From the NCBI RefSeq assembly GCF_036880405.1, contig NZ_JBAJJM010000016.1:1-49945 (forward strand): DNA of 49,945 bases. The letters run 5' to 3'. The DNA is from Mannheimia indoligenes (GTDB taxonomy: Bacteria; Pseudomonadota; Gammaproteobacteria; Enterobacterales; Pasteurellaceae). The translations under genes and the position numbers were made by a program. Under the pieces are notes generated by a model. The model had not been told where the DNA came from and ran no database searches. It worked only from the letters and a program-made list of their open reading frames with translations. Of the stretch, positions 1 to 8,267 are shown piece after piece; within the stretch, counting starts at the first letter, position 1, and each line of letters starts with the position of its first letter.

Positions 1-358
1 CCTTTTCCTTCGCTAAACGTTCTGCTTCCATTTTCGCTTTTTCTGCTTCTTTTGCCAAACGCTCTGCTTCAGCCTTCGCTTTTTCTGCTTTTTCTTGTGC
101 TAAACGTTCCGCTTCTGTTTTTGCTTTTTCAGCCTCTTTTGCCAGACTTTCTGCTTTTTCTTTTGCTTTTTCAGCTTGTTTCTTCAAGCGTTCCGCTTCC
201 ACTTTTGCTGTATCAGCTTTATCTTTTAGCTGTTGCTTTTGTTCCGTAATCTTCTGCTCAGGCGATTTATGATTTGAACCACTACCTGAACCACCGCTAC
301 CACAAGCTGTTAAACCAATTAAGATCAAACTTGCTAAGGTTAATTTTTTAATACTCAT
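1..358 (-). CDS. Repeat-rich coiled-coil lipoprotein, truncated by the left window edge
   Basis: Reading left from the ATG at 358, the first 119 codons are open and run off the window. The product starts with a lipoprotein signal peptide (MSIKKLTLASLILIG, lipobox LTAC, lipidated Cys19), then a Gly/Ser-rich linker. From about residue 45 it becomes Ala/Glu/Lys-rich, built from imperfect units of the form AEKAKxEAERLAxE, which predicts a long charged coiled coil. It is probably exported and anchored in a membrane. The repeats resemble TolA-like or surface coiled-coil lipoproteins, but I do not recognise the family. Only the N-terminus is visible. The plus-strand reading of the repeats is Leu/Phe-rich and is only a shadow. 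Confidence 0.8.
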   Translation of the reverse strand, partial: MSIKKLTLASLILIGLTACGSGGSGSGSNHKSPEQKITEQKQQLKDKADTAKVEAERLKKQAEKAKEKAESLAKEAEKAKTEAERLAQEKAEKAKAEAERLAKEAEKAKMEAERLAKEK

Positions 359-514
359 AATTTGTTCCCTTTAATTAAACAAAAATTTAACAAAAATAAC
401 TTTCAGTTATATAGAATAACCATAAGTTATATTATAAACCCAAAAATACATTTCCATATAAAAAATAATGTTTTTTAGACATCTGGTACAATGAGTTTAA
501 ATAGGGTAATTCAC

Positions 515-1195
515 TTAAAAATATGCTATCACGCTTAGCCCAAACACATCAGCGATACTGTGGGCTACCCAAAACGGAAATAGATTTTTCTCTTTTGAGC
601 GGGAGTAGAGGAGATAAATAATTAAACCAAGCCAAATTCCTAATCCTAAGGCGGTTTCTAATCCTTGATATGTGTGAAAACTGACACGAATAATAAGTGA
701 GTAAAGTACCGCCCACTTCAAATAATTAGGCTTAACCGCAAGGCAGATACCTAGAAAAAATATCTCTTCATAAAAGCCGTTCAGTATGGCATACAATACC
801 GTTGAAAATCGAACCTCTCTTAATACATTTAAAAATGAGACAGAATTATCAGAAACGTAAAATCCATAAATTACAGCATAATAAAGATCCATTGCGAGTG
901 ATAGTAAGATAAATAACCCAACACCTTGTAAAACCGATTTTAAAGATGGCTCAATATGCCATGGGCTAAAGTTAAAATTCCGCCATTTTAAATAGCAAAA
1001 TGCAGCTATTAATAATCCAAGTTGGGTTATAAATGCTTGATAATTTTGTGCATTCGAAAAAGTTAAATTCTCTTCTAACGTAACTGTTTCTTGACTTAGC
1101 AATAAATATTGTGAAAAAGAAGTATAAATTGCTAATCCGAAAAAGATGATGGTTAGAACAACGAGATCCAATATATTTAAGTACGCTCTTTTCAT
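515..1195 (-). CDS. CPBP-family intramembrane protein (Abi/Rce1-like), probably atypical
   Basis: The product is 226 residues with about six or seven hydrophobic segments. The C-terminal half carries the layout of CPBP (CAAX protease and bacteriocin-processing) glutamic intramembrane proteases: a Glu-Glu pair (GFYEEIFFLG, about residues 142-151), a Phe-x-x-x-His-like motif (RVSFHTYQG) and a late His-Ser-Ile-Ala-Asp motif. The family motif is EExxxR; here the expected Arg is replaced by Leu/Gly, so activity is uncertain. Known roles of the family include prenyl-protein processing, bacteriocin self-immunity and regulated proteolysis, and nothing here decides among them. An AAGGAG ribosome site lies about 12 nt before the ATG. 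It is a single gene, divergent from cpdA. Confidence 0.6.
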   Translation of the reverse strand: MKRAYLNILDLVVLTIIFFGLAIYTSFSQYLLLSQETVTLEENLTFSNAQNYQAFITQLGLLIAAFCYLKWRNFNFSPWHIEPSLKSVLQGVGLFILLSLAMDLYYAVIYGFYVSDNSVSFLNVLREVRFSTVLYAILNGFYEEIFFLGICLAVKPNYLKWAVLYSLIIRVSFHTYQGLETALGLGIWLGLIIYLLYSRSKEKNLFPFWVAHSIADVFGLSVIAYF

Positions 1196-1408
1196 TTTTT
1201 TCTTGTTCTCCTTTGTAAATTTTTCATAAAAAAAGACCGCTTGTTAAGCAATCAGCCTTATCATCTAATGCCTCCACATAACTAATAAGAGGTAATTATC
1301 GTCCTTAAGATTTTATTAGTCAAAAATAGAAACATTAAAAAAAGTATGGATATTATACATTCAATACGCTAATTATGAAAAACTTCAAAATTTAGCTTAC
1401 TTTTTTTC

Positions 1409-1434
1409 AAAAATGTGGCATAAACCACATTTTT
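1409..1434 (+). promoter_or_regulatory. CRP-like operator of cpdA
   Basis: AAAAATGTGG and CCACATTTTT form a perfect 10-bp inverted repeat around CATAAA. The layout matches a CRP site (TGTGA-N6-TCACA) except for a symmetric A-to-G change (TGTGG/CCACA). The centre at 1421.5 is exactly 41.5 bp before a start point predicted from TAAAAT at 1451-1456, which is class II spacing. The gene upstream is divergent, so nothing needs a plus-strand terminator here. The rest of 1196-1499 holds one uptake sequence near 1235 and nothing else I can support. Confidence 0.55.
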
Positions 1435-1499
1435 CATTTTCGCTTACTGGTAAAATTTAGTGAGTTAAAATTTATGAAAATTTGAATAGGCACATAAGA

Positions 1500-2336
1500 A
1501 TGAGCGAACAGTTTGAGTTGCCGAAAAATGGCACAGTTCGGTTATTGCAGATAACCGATCCGCATCTCTTTTCTCACACAGAGGAAACTCTGCTCAATGT
1601 TAAAACGGTTAAAAGTTTCTCAGCGGTCATTGAGCAGATACAAAAACAAATTGAGCAAACGCAACAAGGTTTTGATTTAGTTCTTTCAACGGGGGATTTA
1701 ATTCAAGATCATAATATCGCTGGCTATCACTATTTTGCTCAGCTGACCGAGCCCTTGAAAACGCCAATTGTTTGGTTAGAGGGTAATCACGATGTTCAGC
1801 CAAATATGACCGAAATTTTGGGTGAATATTCACATATTTTGCCACATAAGCAAATTTTAATCGGCGAGAAATGGCAGCTTCTTCTATTAAATACACAAGT
1901 TGCCGGTATGCCTTATGGTGAACTTTGTTACCATCAACTGAAATGGTTAGAAGAAAAATTGAATGAATACCCTGAACGTTTTACTTTAATCGCATTGCAT
2001 CACAATATTCTGCCAACAAATTCCGCTTGGCTTGATCAGCACAGCCTAAAAAATAGTGATGAATTAGCAAAAATTTTACAGCCGTTTAATAATATCAAAG
2101 GGATTGTACACGGACATATTCATCAACAGGTAGATGATATTTGGAATGGTATTCCTATTTATGCAACGCCTTCAACTTGCATTCAATTCAAGCCGAATTG
2201 TGATCAGTTTACCTTAGATTTATTGCCTCAAGGCTGGCGAGAAATTATACTCCACGAAAATGGTGCGATAGAAACCACCGTCAAGCGGTTAAATTCCAAT
2301 GATTTTTTACCAAATCTAAATGCTCTTGGTTACTAA
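1500..2336 (+). CDS. cpdA: 3',5'-cyclic-AMP phosphodiesterase
   Basis: Hydrolyses cAMP to AMP in the cytoplasm and so lowers CRP activity. The 278-residue product has the metallophosphoesterase motif series: DPH (residues 20-22), GD (65-66), GNHD (95-98), then an HH pair and GHIHQ, which bind the two metals. An in-frame TTG at 1482 would add six residues, but the ATG at 1500 fits family length and the start region better. The gene stands alone, between the divergent CPBP gene and the convergent nap operon, with a shared terminator downstream. A CRP-like inverted repeat upstream suggests feedback control by cAMP itself. Confidence 0.93.
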   Translation: MSEQFELPKNGTVRLLQITDPHLFSHTEETLLNVKTVKSFSAVIEQIQKQIEQTQQGFDLVLSTGDLIQDHNIAGYHYFAQLTEPLKTPIVWLEGNHDVQPNMTEILGEYSHILPHKQILIGEKWQLLLLNTQVAGMPYGELCYHQLKWLEEKLNEYPERFTLIALHHNILPTNSAWLDQHSLKNSDELAKILQPFNNIKGIVHGHIHQQVDDIWNGIPIYATPSTCIQFKPNCDQFTLDLLPQGWREIILHENGAIETTVKRLNSNDFLPNLNALGY

Positions 2337-2343
2337 AAAATAA

Positions 2344-2374
2344 TAGCCCTCAATGTTGATTTGAGGGCTATTTT
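2344..2374. terminator. Bidirectional terminator between cpdA and napC
   Basis: A 10-bp perfect stem (2344-2353 with 2361-2370, TAGCCCTCAA) closes a 7-nt loop. T runs follow on the plus strand and A runs precede it, so it can end both converging transcripts. Confidence 0.85.
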
Positions 2375-2385
2375 CTTTTCAGAAG

Positions 2386-2994
2386 TTATTTTTTCTCTTC
2401 TGTTTTTTTCATTAAGTCATCAGGGATAAAGCCTTTTTGAACCGCTTCCATATGTGGAAGATTGTGAGCGATCCCTTTGTGGCAGTCGATACAGGTTTTA
2501 TTTTGCTCTTGTGCCAATGCGTGCATTTGCTGTGCCACTGTTTTTTGTTGAGTGAAATCCATATCTTCAAAGTTATGGCAATTACGACACTCTTGTGAAT
2601 TATTCGCTTTCAAACGCTCCCATTCACGGGCAGCCATTTCACCACGATGTGCTTCAAATTTCTCTTTGGTATCCACTTTACCGGTGTAGTGAGCATATAC
2701 TTCTTTAGCTGCAATAATTTTACGTTTCCATTTCGGGAAAAATTCGTGTGGAACGTGGCAGTCTGAACAAATCGCTTTCACACCACTGCGGTTTGAGTAG
2801 TGAGCCGATGCACGGTATTCCGGCACAACATCATTCATATGGCAGCTTGAGCAAAACTCTTCCGTATTTGTGTAAGCAAGCCCTGCATTAAAGCCACTCC
2901 ACGCAAAAATACCACCTAATGCAGAAAGTAGAATTACTAAGCCAATTGCCATTCTACTTGGGCGACGTAACCAGTTAAAAAATCTTCTTATCAT
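2386..2994 (-). CDS. napC: NapC, tetraheme quinol dehydrogenase
   Basis: Membrane-anchored c-type cytochrome of the NapC/NirT family that takes electrons from quinol and passes them to NapB-NapA in the periplasm. One N-terminal membrane helix (residues 16-34) is followed by four CxxCH heme sites at C48, C76, C136 and C168. The length, 202 residues, is normal. It is the last gene of napFDAGHBC, 10 bp after napB, and ends at the terminator shared with cpdA. Confidence 0.97.
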   Translation of the reverse strand: MIRRFFNWLRRPSRMAIGLVILLSALGGIFAWSGFNAGLAYTNTEEFCSSCHMNDVVPEYRASAHYSNRSGVKAICSDCHVPHEFFPKWKRKIIAAKEVYAHYTGKVDTKEKFEAHRGEMAAREWERLKANNSQECRNCHNFEDMDFTQQKTVAQQMHALAQEQNKTCIDCHKGIAHNLPHMEAVQKGFIPDDLMKKTEEKK

Positions 2995-3004
2995 TGCTTA
3001 CTCC

Positions 3005-3433
3005 TTATTTACCTTGCGTTTGTCGTACAGACTCAAATTTATTTTGAACAATCGGGTTTACGTTTGTTTGTTGCACGTGGCATTGTAAACAGAAGTAACG
3101 ACTTGGCGATTCAGTTTGGAGTGCCTTACCATCACGGTTAGTAAAGTGGCTCTTAGGTAATGGTGTTGCACCTGTTACTTTTGAAGGCTCAACTGCGTGG
3201 CACGCCAAACATTGGTTCACATTTTTACTCACTTGTAAGCCACGAATGCTATGTGGAACAAGTGGTGGTTGGAATGGGAAAGTGGTTGGAATATTTCCTA
3301 CATCTTTTTGTGGGTTATGAAACCCGGGGGCAACACTTTCAGTTGTATCATCAATAGAGCCAGACAACTTCGGTGCTTCTGCCATTGCAAAGCCGGTCAT
3401 TGCGGCTAAAATTAGGGCAAGATATTTTCTCAT
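3005..3433 (-). CDS. napB: NapB, diheme cytochrome subunit of periplasmic nitrate reductase
   Basis: Small periplasmic electron-transfer subunit that docks on NapA. The 142-residue precursor has a signal peptide ending near AMA-EA (residues 17-20), the typical NapB middle region with a proline-rich PFQPPLVPHSI stretch, and two CxxCH heme sites at C75 and C115. It lies between napH and napC on the minus strand. The 46-bp gap to napH is the longest in the GHBC part. Confidence 0.96.
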   Translation of the reverse strand: MRKYLALILAAMTGFAMAEAPKLSGSIDDTTESVAPGFHNPQKDVGNIPTTFPFQPPLVPHSIRGLQVSKNVNQCLACHAVEPSKVTGATPLPKSHFTNRDGKALQTESPSRYFCLQCHVQQTNVNPIVQNKFESVRQTQGK

Positions 3434-3479
3434 TTGAGGTTCACTCCATTAAAATGCTTGTTTTCAAACAAAGCTAAAT

Positions 3480-4358
3480 TTAAATATTCTTTACATCAAT
3501 ACTGCCTTGAAAACGTGTTCCAAAGGCAAAAACTTTTTCGGCACAAACGTCAATACAACGTCCGCAGGTAATGCAATCTTTCGATAAAATAACAGTGCTA
3601 TCTTCCGGTTTACCGTGTAACGGCACTCGAAGCACTTGTGGCTCAGGGCAAACGTTATAGCAATCCATACAATTATCACAACGATTACGATCAACCACCT
3701 TGACCTTGATTAGGCTTTTTGCACCAATTAGCGCATAAGTTGCACCAATCGGGCAAAGGTGTCCGCACCAACCGTGTTCAACCACTAATAAGTCGAATAA
3801 GAACACCACTAACACCAACCAAAGTGTTGCTCCTAAACCAAACACAAATACTCGACCTAATGCTGCTACAGGGTTAATCCACTCCCATAATAGCGTGCCG
3901 GAAATCGCACTACCGATTAAAATCACAGCTAAAATGATATAGCGTAAACCGCGTGGTAATTTTGCACTTTGGCGAATCCCTAATTTACGTCTTAGCCAAG
4001 CAGCTGCATCAGTTACCATATTCATCGGACAAACCCAGCTACAAAACAGTTTGCTACCGACAATCGCATAGAATACAACAATAATTAATGCACCAATCAG
4101 CACCGTCCATTCAGGTTGATATCCTGTTGCCAGCACTTGTGCGGTCATTAGCGGATCTGTCATCGGTACGGTATCGAGCAATAAACTGCCACTGTAGTTA
4201 CCTTTTAAAATCCAAAAATTCCAAAGCGGACCACTCATAAACATTAAAATAATGCCAAGCTGAGTTAATCGTCTTAAAATCAAGAACCGATAAGCGTGCC
4301 ACCAACCTAATTTCTGACGAGCTTCTAAGCCGGCATCTCTTGGTGAATTTGCTGCCAT
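3480..4358 (-). CDS. napH: NapH, membrane ferredoxin-type quinol dehydrogenase subunit
   Basis: Polytopic membrane iron-sulfur protein that works with NapG to feed quinol electrons to NapC or NapA. The 292 residues include four predicted membrane helices, two cytoplasmic CxxxCP motifs (CSWVCP, CGHLCP), and two C-terminal [4Fe-4S] motifs (CDNCMDCYNVCP and CITCGRCIDVCA). Its start codon overlaps the napG stop by one base, which indicates translational coupling. Confidence 0.96.
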   Translation of the reverse strand: MAANSPRDAGLEARQKLGWWHAYRFLILRRLTQLGIILMFMSGPLWNFWILKGNYSGSLLLDTVPMTDPLMTAQVLATGYQPEWTVLIGALIIVVFYAIVGSKLFCSWVCPMNMVTDAAAWLRRKLGIRQSAKLPRGLRYIILAVILIGSAISGTLLWEWINPVAALGRVFVFGLGATLWLVLVVFLFDLLVVEHGWCGHLCPIGATYALIGAKSLIKVKVVDRNRCDNCMDCYNVCPEPQVLRVPLHGKPEDSTVILSKDCITCGRCIDVCAEKVFAFGTRFQGSIDVKNI

Positions 4359-5263
4359 TATTTCACCCCCTTCAGATTTAAGTCTAAGTCAGGGAAATGC
4401 TCAGGTGCATCAACCGTCGTTGAATTTGGCACATAATCCTGAGTTGCACGGCTTGGCGTTGCAACTCTTGCACCCGGCTTAACTTCCATATGTTGATAAA
4501 CCGGCTCGTGTAAACCTTCCGGCATTCTCGCATCGTAAGCTGGGCGTAAACCGTCCGGGTGTACATCTTCAATCAAAGATTTACCGGCATTTTGTTTTTC
4601 TTGCCAGCCTAAACGGTAATGACGACCAAGTAATCCTTTCGCTAAATCCATCGGTAATACTTTAATAGCCGCTTCTTCTAATACGCAAGCCTGTTCACAT
4701 TTGCCACAACCTGTGCAAGCATCCGAATGCACGGTTGGAATTAATTTTGCGTGGATGGAGGTTCTGTCGTTATGTATTTTTTCAAGTGTAATCGCTTTAT
4801 CAATTAAAGGACAAACTCGATAGCACACATCACAACGCAAACCTTGCCAGTTCAAGCAAGTTTCGTGGTCTAGCAATACGGCTAAGCCCATTCTTGCATC
4901 ATCAATATCTTTAAGCTCTTCGCTCAAAGCTCCGGTCGGACACGCCTTCATACACGGAATATCGACACACATTTCGCACGGTTTATCACGTGCAATGAAA
5001 TATGGTGTGCCGGCTTCCACAGGGGAAATTAATGACGCTAAATGCAGCATATCGTAAGGACACGCCTGCACACACTGCCCACAACGGGTACAAGCACTTA
5101 AGAAATCTTGCTCTGCCAATGCTCCCGGTGGACGTAATGCTACACCTTGACGAGCAAAACTTTGCTGTTGTTGCAGCCCTAAAATCACCCCAACACCACA
5201 CACACCTGCTGCGGTGCGGGTAACATTTTTTAAGAACTGACGGCGATTTGGATCCAGTTTCAT
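4358..5263 (-). CDS. napG: NapG, periplasmic ferredoxin-type protein
   Basis: Tat-exported iron-sulfur protein, partner of NapH in menaquinol or ubiquinol oxidation. Twin arginines (RRQFLK, R7-R8) precede a hydrophobic stretch. Four cysteine clusters follow, including CTRCGQCVQACP, CEMCVDIPCMKACP and CTGCGKCEQACV, enough for four [4Fe-4S] centres. The 301-residue length is a little above E. coli NapG. It overlaps napH by one base. It is separated from napA by a 204-bp gap rich in inverted repeats, unusual inside this operon. Confidence 0.95.
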   Translation of the reverse strand: MKLDPNRRQFLKNVTRTAAGVCGVGVILGLQQQQSFARQGVALRPPGALAEQDFLSACTRCGQCVQACPYDMLHLASLISPVEAGTPYFIARDKPCEMCVDIPCMKACPTGALSEELKDIDDARMGLAVLLDHETCLNWQGLRCDVCYRVCPLIDKAITLEKIHNDRTSIHAKLIPTVHSDACTGCGKCEQACVLEEAAIKVLPMDLAKGLLGRHYRLGWQEKQNAGKSLIEDVHPDGLRPAYDARMPEGLHEPVYQHMEVKPGARVATPSRATQDYVPNSTTVDAPEHFPDLDLNLKGVK

Positions 5264-5467
5264 CGTGGGTTTCCTCTTAATTCAAGCGGTTGGTTTTCGA
5301 CAATTTTTTGCAAATTTGACGATTTCTGTAGGGACTAATTGCAATTAGCCCCTACGCTAAACTTGAAATTTTGCAAATTTTTATGAAAATTTAACCGCTT
5401 GTGATGGACAAATAATAATTTGTCCCTACGGGGTATAATGTCGGGCGAAAGAATTCGCCCATTCACA
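5264..5467. repeat. Cluster of uptake sequences and inverted repeats inside the nap operon
   Basis: No gene is visible. The gap holds two opposed uptake cores (near 5283 and 5393), a 28-bp near-perfect palindrome (5328-5355), a GGACAAAT/ATTTGTCC hairpin (5406-5425) and a GGGCGAA/TTCGCCC hairpin (about 5443-5460). All could form in the nap mRNA between napA and napG. Confidence 0.8.
5328..5355. repeat. 28-bp palindromic intergenic repeat, copy 1
   Basis: GTAGGG, an A/T-rich centre with TTGCAA, and CCCTAC. It matches the perfect palindrome at 43723-43750 except for a few bases, so it belongs to a small dispersed repeat family. Confidence 0.75.
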
Positions 5468-7966
5468 TTAAGCCTTAACCACTTTAACCGCACATTTTTT
5501 GAAGTCGGTTTCAAATGAAATTGGGTCTGTTGCATCAAGGGTTACTTTGTTAATTAACTGACCTGCATCGAAGAAGGTTGAGTAAATTAACCCTTCTGGA
5601 CATTTATTACGACCACGCGTATCTAAGTTCGATACATACTCACCACGACGAGAAATCACTTTTACTTTGTCGCCATGACGTAAACCACGTTTTTTCGCAT
5701 CTTCTGGGTGCATCCACACAAGATTGGTTGGGAATGCTTTGTGAAGTTCTGGAACACGACGGGTCATTGTGCCTGTGTGCCAGTGTTCAAGCACACGACC
5801 GGTACAGAACCATAAATCGTATTCTTCATCCGGTGCTTCCGCAGGAGCTTCATAAGGCACACCTAAAATAATCGCTTTACCATCCGGCTGACCATAGAAG
5901 TTCACGCCTTCGCCTGCTTTTACATACGGGTCATAGCCTTCACGGTAACGCCATAAGGTTTCTTTGTATTCGCCTGTTTTTTCGTCTTTCACTACAGGCC
6001 AACGTAAACCACGCACTTTATGGTACGTCTCGAAGTCTGCCAAGTCGTGTCCGTGTCCGCGTCCAAATTGAGCATACTCTTCAAATAGCCCTTTTTGAAT
6101 GTAGTAACCGAAGTGATCTGCTTCATCGTTCATATAGCCCGGAATATTGGTTGGCACTTGGTAGCTATCTACTTTACCGTTGGTGTAAAGGATTTCGTAT
6201 AACGTTTTGCCACGTAATTCAGGGGCTTTAGCAAGTAACTCTTCCGGCCATACTTCTTCTACTTTGAAATATTTAGAGAATTCTACAAGTTGCCAAGTAT
6301 CAGAACGTGCATTTGCCGGTCCTTTCACTTGCTGACGCCAGAATTGGGTGCGGCGTTCTGCATTACCGTAAGCACCTTCTTTTTCTACCCACATACAGGT
6401 TGGAAGAATTAGGTCTGCCGCAACGGCTGAAACTGATGGGTACGGATCTGAAACCACAATAAAGGTTTCAGGATTACGCCAGCCCGGGAAGATCTCTTCG
6501 TTGATATTCGGACCACCCTGCATATTGTTCGTACACATCTGCCATAAGAATTTCATTTTGCCATCTTTTAATGCACGGCTTTGTGCAGTAGCGTGATAGC
6601 CCGGCACATCCGGAATTACACCTGCCGGCAATTTCCACGCTTTCTCAACAATTTCACGATGTTTAGGGTTTGTTACCACCATATCTGCTGGTAAACGATG
6701 GATAAATGTACCTACTTCACGAGCTGTACCACAAGCTGATGGCTGACCTGTTAGAGAGAATGGTCCACAGCCTTCTAATGAAATTTTACCTGTTAATAAG
6801 TGTACGTTGTACATCATATGGTTTACCCACACACCACGAGTATGTTGGTTAAAGCCCATTGTCCAGAATGAAACAATTTTTCTGTTTGGATCAGCATACA
6901 TTTCCGCTAAGGCTTGTAACTGTTCTTTCGGCACACCCGAAATACGGTGAGCTTCATCTAATGTATAGGGTGCAACGATTTTCTTAAATTCTTCAAAATC
7001 GCTGTCATACATTTTGCCCGCTGTTTTAGCGTTAGTATTTTGCTGTAATTTATGTTCAGGACGTAAACCATAACCGATATTGGTTTCACCACGTTTGAAT
7101 TTAGTGTGTTTATTTACGAAATCCCAATTTACTTTATCGTTTTGGATAATATAGTTAGCGATGTAGTTTAAAATTGCTAAGTCTGAGTGTGGTTTAAAGA
7201 TAATCGGCGTATCTGCTAACTCAAATGAACGATGCTCGTAAGTAGACATCACCACTACACGCACGTTGTCATTTGATAAGCGACGATCTGATAAACGGCT
7301 CCATAAAATCGGGTGCATTTCCGCCATATTTGAACCCCAAAGCACAAACGCATCGGTTTTTTCAATATCGTTATAGCAACCCATCGGTTCATCCATACCG
7401 AAAGTACGCATAAAGGCAACCGCAGCTGATGCCATACAGTGGCGTGCATTCGGGTCAATCGTATTAGAACGGAAACCACCTTTCCAGAGTTTAACTTTTG
7501 CATAACCTTCAAAAATGGTTGTTTGACCTGATGAGAACATACCTACTGCATTCGGACCATCACTTTTAATGGTAGCTTTGATTTTATCTGCCATTACCGT
7601 AAATGCTTGTTCCCAAGAAACCGGCGTGAAATCGCCGTTCTTATCAAATTTACCGTCTTTCATACGAAGCATAGGTTCTTGCATACGGTCTGCACCGTAC
7701 ATCATTTTTGATAAGAAATAACCTTTAATACAGTTCAAACCACGATTTACTTCTGCATCCGGGTCGCCTTGTGTCGCAACCACTTTGCCATCTTTTGTAC
7801 CCACAAGTACACTACAACCTGTACCGCAATAACGGCAAGGGGCTTTATCCCAACGAATACCGCTATCATCAGCTTGAACGCTTTTCACAGGAATCATAAT
7901 CCCTGCCGCAGCAGCTGCAGCTACCGCTGCATTTGCCTTCATAAAATCTCTACGATTCAGTTCCAT
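5468..7966 (-). CDS. napA: NapA, catalytic subunit of periplasmic nitrate reductase
   Basis: Molybdenum bis-MGD enzyme that reduces nitrate to nitrite in the periplasm. A longer reading frame opens at 8011, but the ATG at 7966 gives the standard Tat signal (MELNRRDFMKAN, R5-R6, then an Ala run) and removes overlap with napD. The product is 832 residues, as in other NapA proteins. The N-terminal [4Fe-4S] cluster ligands are C44, C47, C51 and C79, and Cys177 in the ARHCMAS motif is the expected Mo ligand. The molybdopterin dinucleotide-binding C-terminal domain is intact. It needs NapD for maturation and receives electrons from NapB. Confidence 0.97.
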   Translation of the reverse strand: MELNRRDFMKANAAVAAAAAAGIMIPVKSVQADDSGIRWDKAPCRYCGTGCSVLVGTKDGKVVATQGDPDAEVNRGLNCIKGYFLSKMMYGADRMQEPMLRMKDGKFDKNGDFTPVSWEQAFTVMADKIKATIKSDGPNAVGMFSSGQTTIFEGYAKVKLWKGGFRSNTIDPNARHCMASAAVAFMRTFGMDEPMGCYNDIEKTDAFVLWGSNMAEMHPILWSRLSDRRLSNDNVRVVVMSTYEHRSFELADTPIIFKPHSDLAILNYIANYIIQNDKVNWDFVNKHTKFKRGETNIGYGLRPEHKLQQNTNAKTAGKMYDSDFEEFKKIVAPYTLDEAHRISGVPKEQLQALAEMYADPNRKIVSFWTMGFNQHTRGVWVNHMMYNVHLLTGKISLEGCGPFSLTGQPSACGTAREVGTFIHRLPADMVVTNPKHREIVEKAWKLPAGVIPDVPGYHATAQSRALKDGKMKFLWQMCTNNMQGGPNINEEIFPGWRNPETFIVVSDPYPSVSAVAADLILPTCMWVEKEGAYGNAERRTQFWRQQVKGPANARSDTWQLVEFSKYFKVEEVWPEELLAKAPELRGKTLYEILYTNGKVDSYQVPTNIPGYMNDEADHFGYYIQKGLFEEYAQFGRGHGHDLADFETYHKVRGLRWPVVKDEKTGEYKETLWRYREGYDPYVKAGEGVNFYGQPDGKAIILGVPYEAPAEAPDEEYDLWFCTGRVLEHWHTGTMTRRVPELHKAFPTNLVWMHPEDAKKRGLRHGDKVKVISRRGEYVSNLDTRGRNKCPEGLIYSTFFDAGQLINKVTLDATDPISFETDFKKCAVKVVKA

Positions 7967-8000
7967 AATACTGTCCCACGTTTGCTTCAAAAATAACTTG

Positions 8001-8267
8001 TTACTGTTCATCGATATAGTTTGAGATTAAAGAGACCACAATCACACCTTTAATATCTCTTACTTGATCGATACGATCGGAAAGGGCTAAATGCACATCA
8101 CTTTCGATCGTTACGACTAATTTGCCTTCTTCCGGTTTTTCCCCGTGAATTTCGGTATACGGAATATTCAGAATTTCGGCTTTAACGTCTTCCAATTTTT
8201 CCGGCTTTGCTTGCACTACTAAACTACAAACATACCAGTTTTCGTTTTCAGATAATTTTTCACTCAT
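8001..8267 (-). CDS. napD: NapD, NapA-specific chaperone
   Basis: Small cytoplasmic protein (88 residues, NapD family, ferredoxin-like fold) that binds the NapA Tat signal peptide and delays export until the molybdenum cofactor is inserted. The sequence fits the family: WYVCSLVVQAKPEKL near the start and a late VVSLISNYI segment. It overlaps napF by 4 bp and is followed by napA after about 34 bp. Confidence 0.94.
   Translation of the reverse strand: MSEKLSENENWYVCSLVVQAKPEKLEDVKAEILNIPYTEIHGEKPEEGKLVVTIESDVHLALSDRIDQVRDIKGVIVVSLISNYIDEQ

Noticed and set aside
52..249. Plus-strand open frame rich in Leu and Phe
   Set aside because: It is the antisense of the lipoprotein repeats.
1627..1896. 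Minus-strand open frame inside cpdA
   Set aside because: No ribosome site or family, and the plus-strand gene is certain.
7967..8011. Upstream start for napA
   Set aside because: It would overlap napD and put 15 extra residues before the Tat signal.
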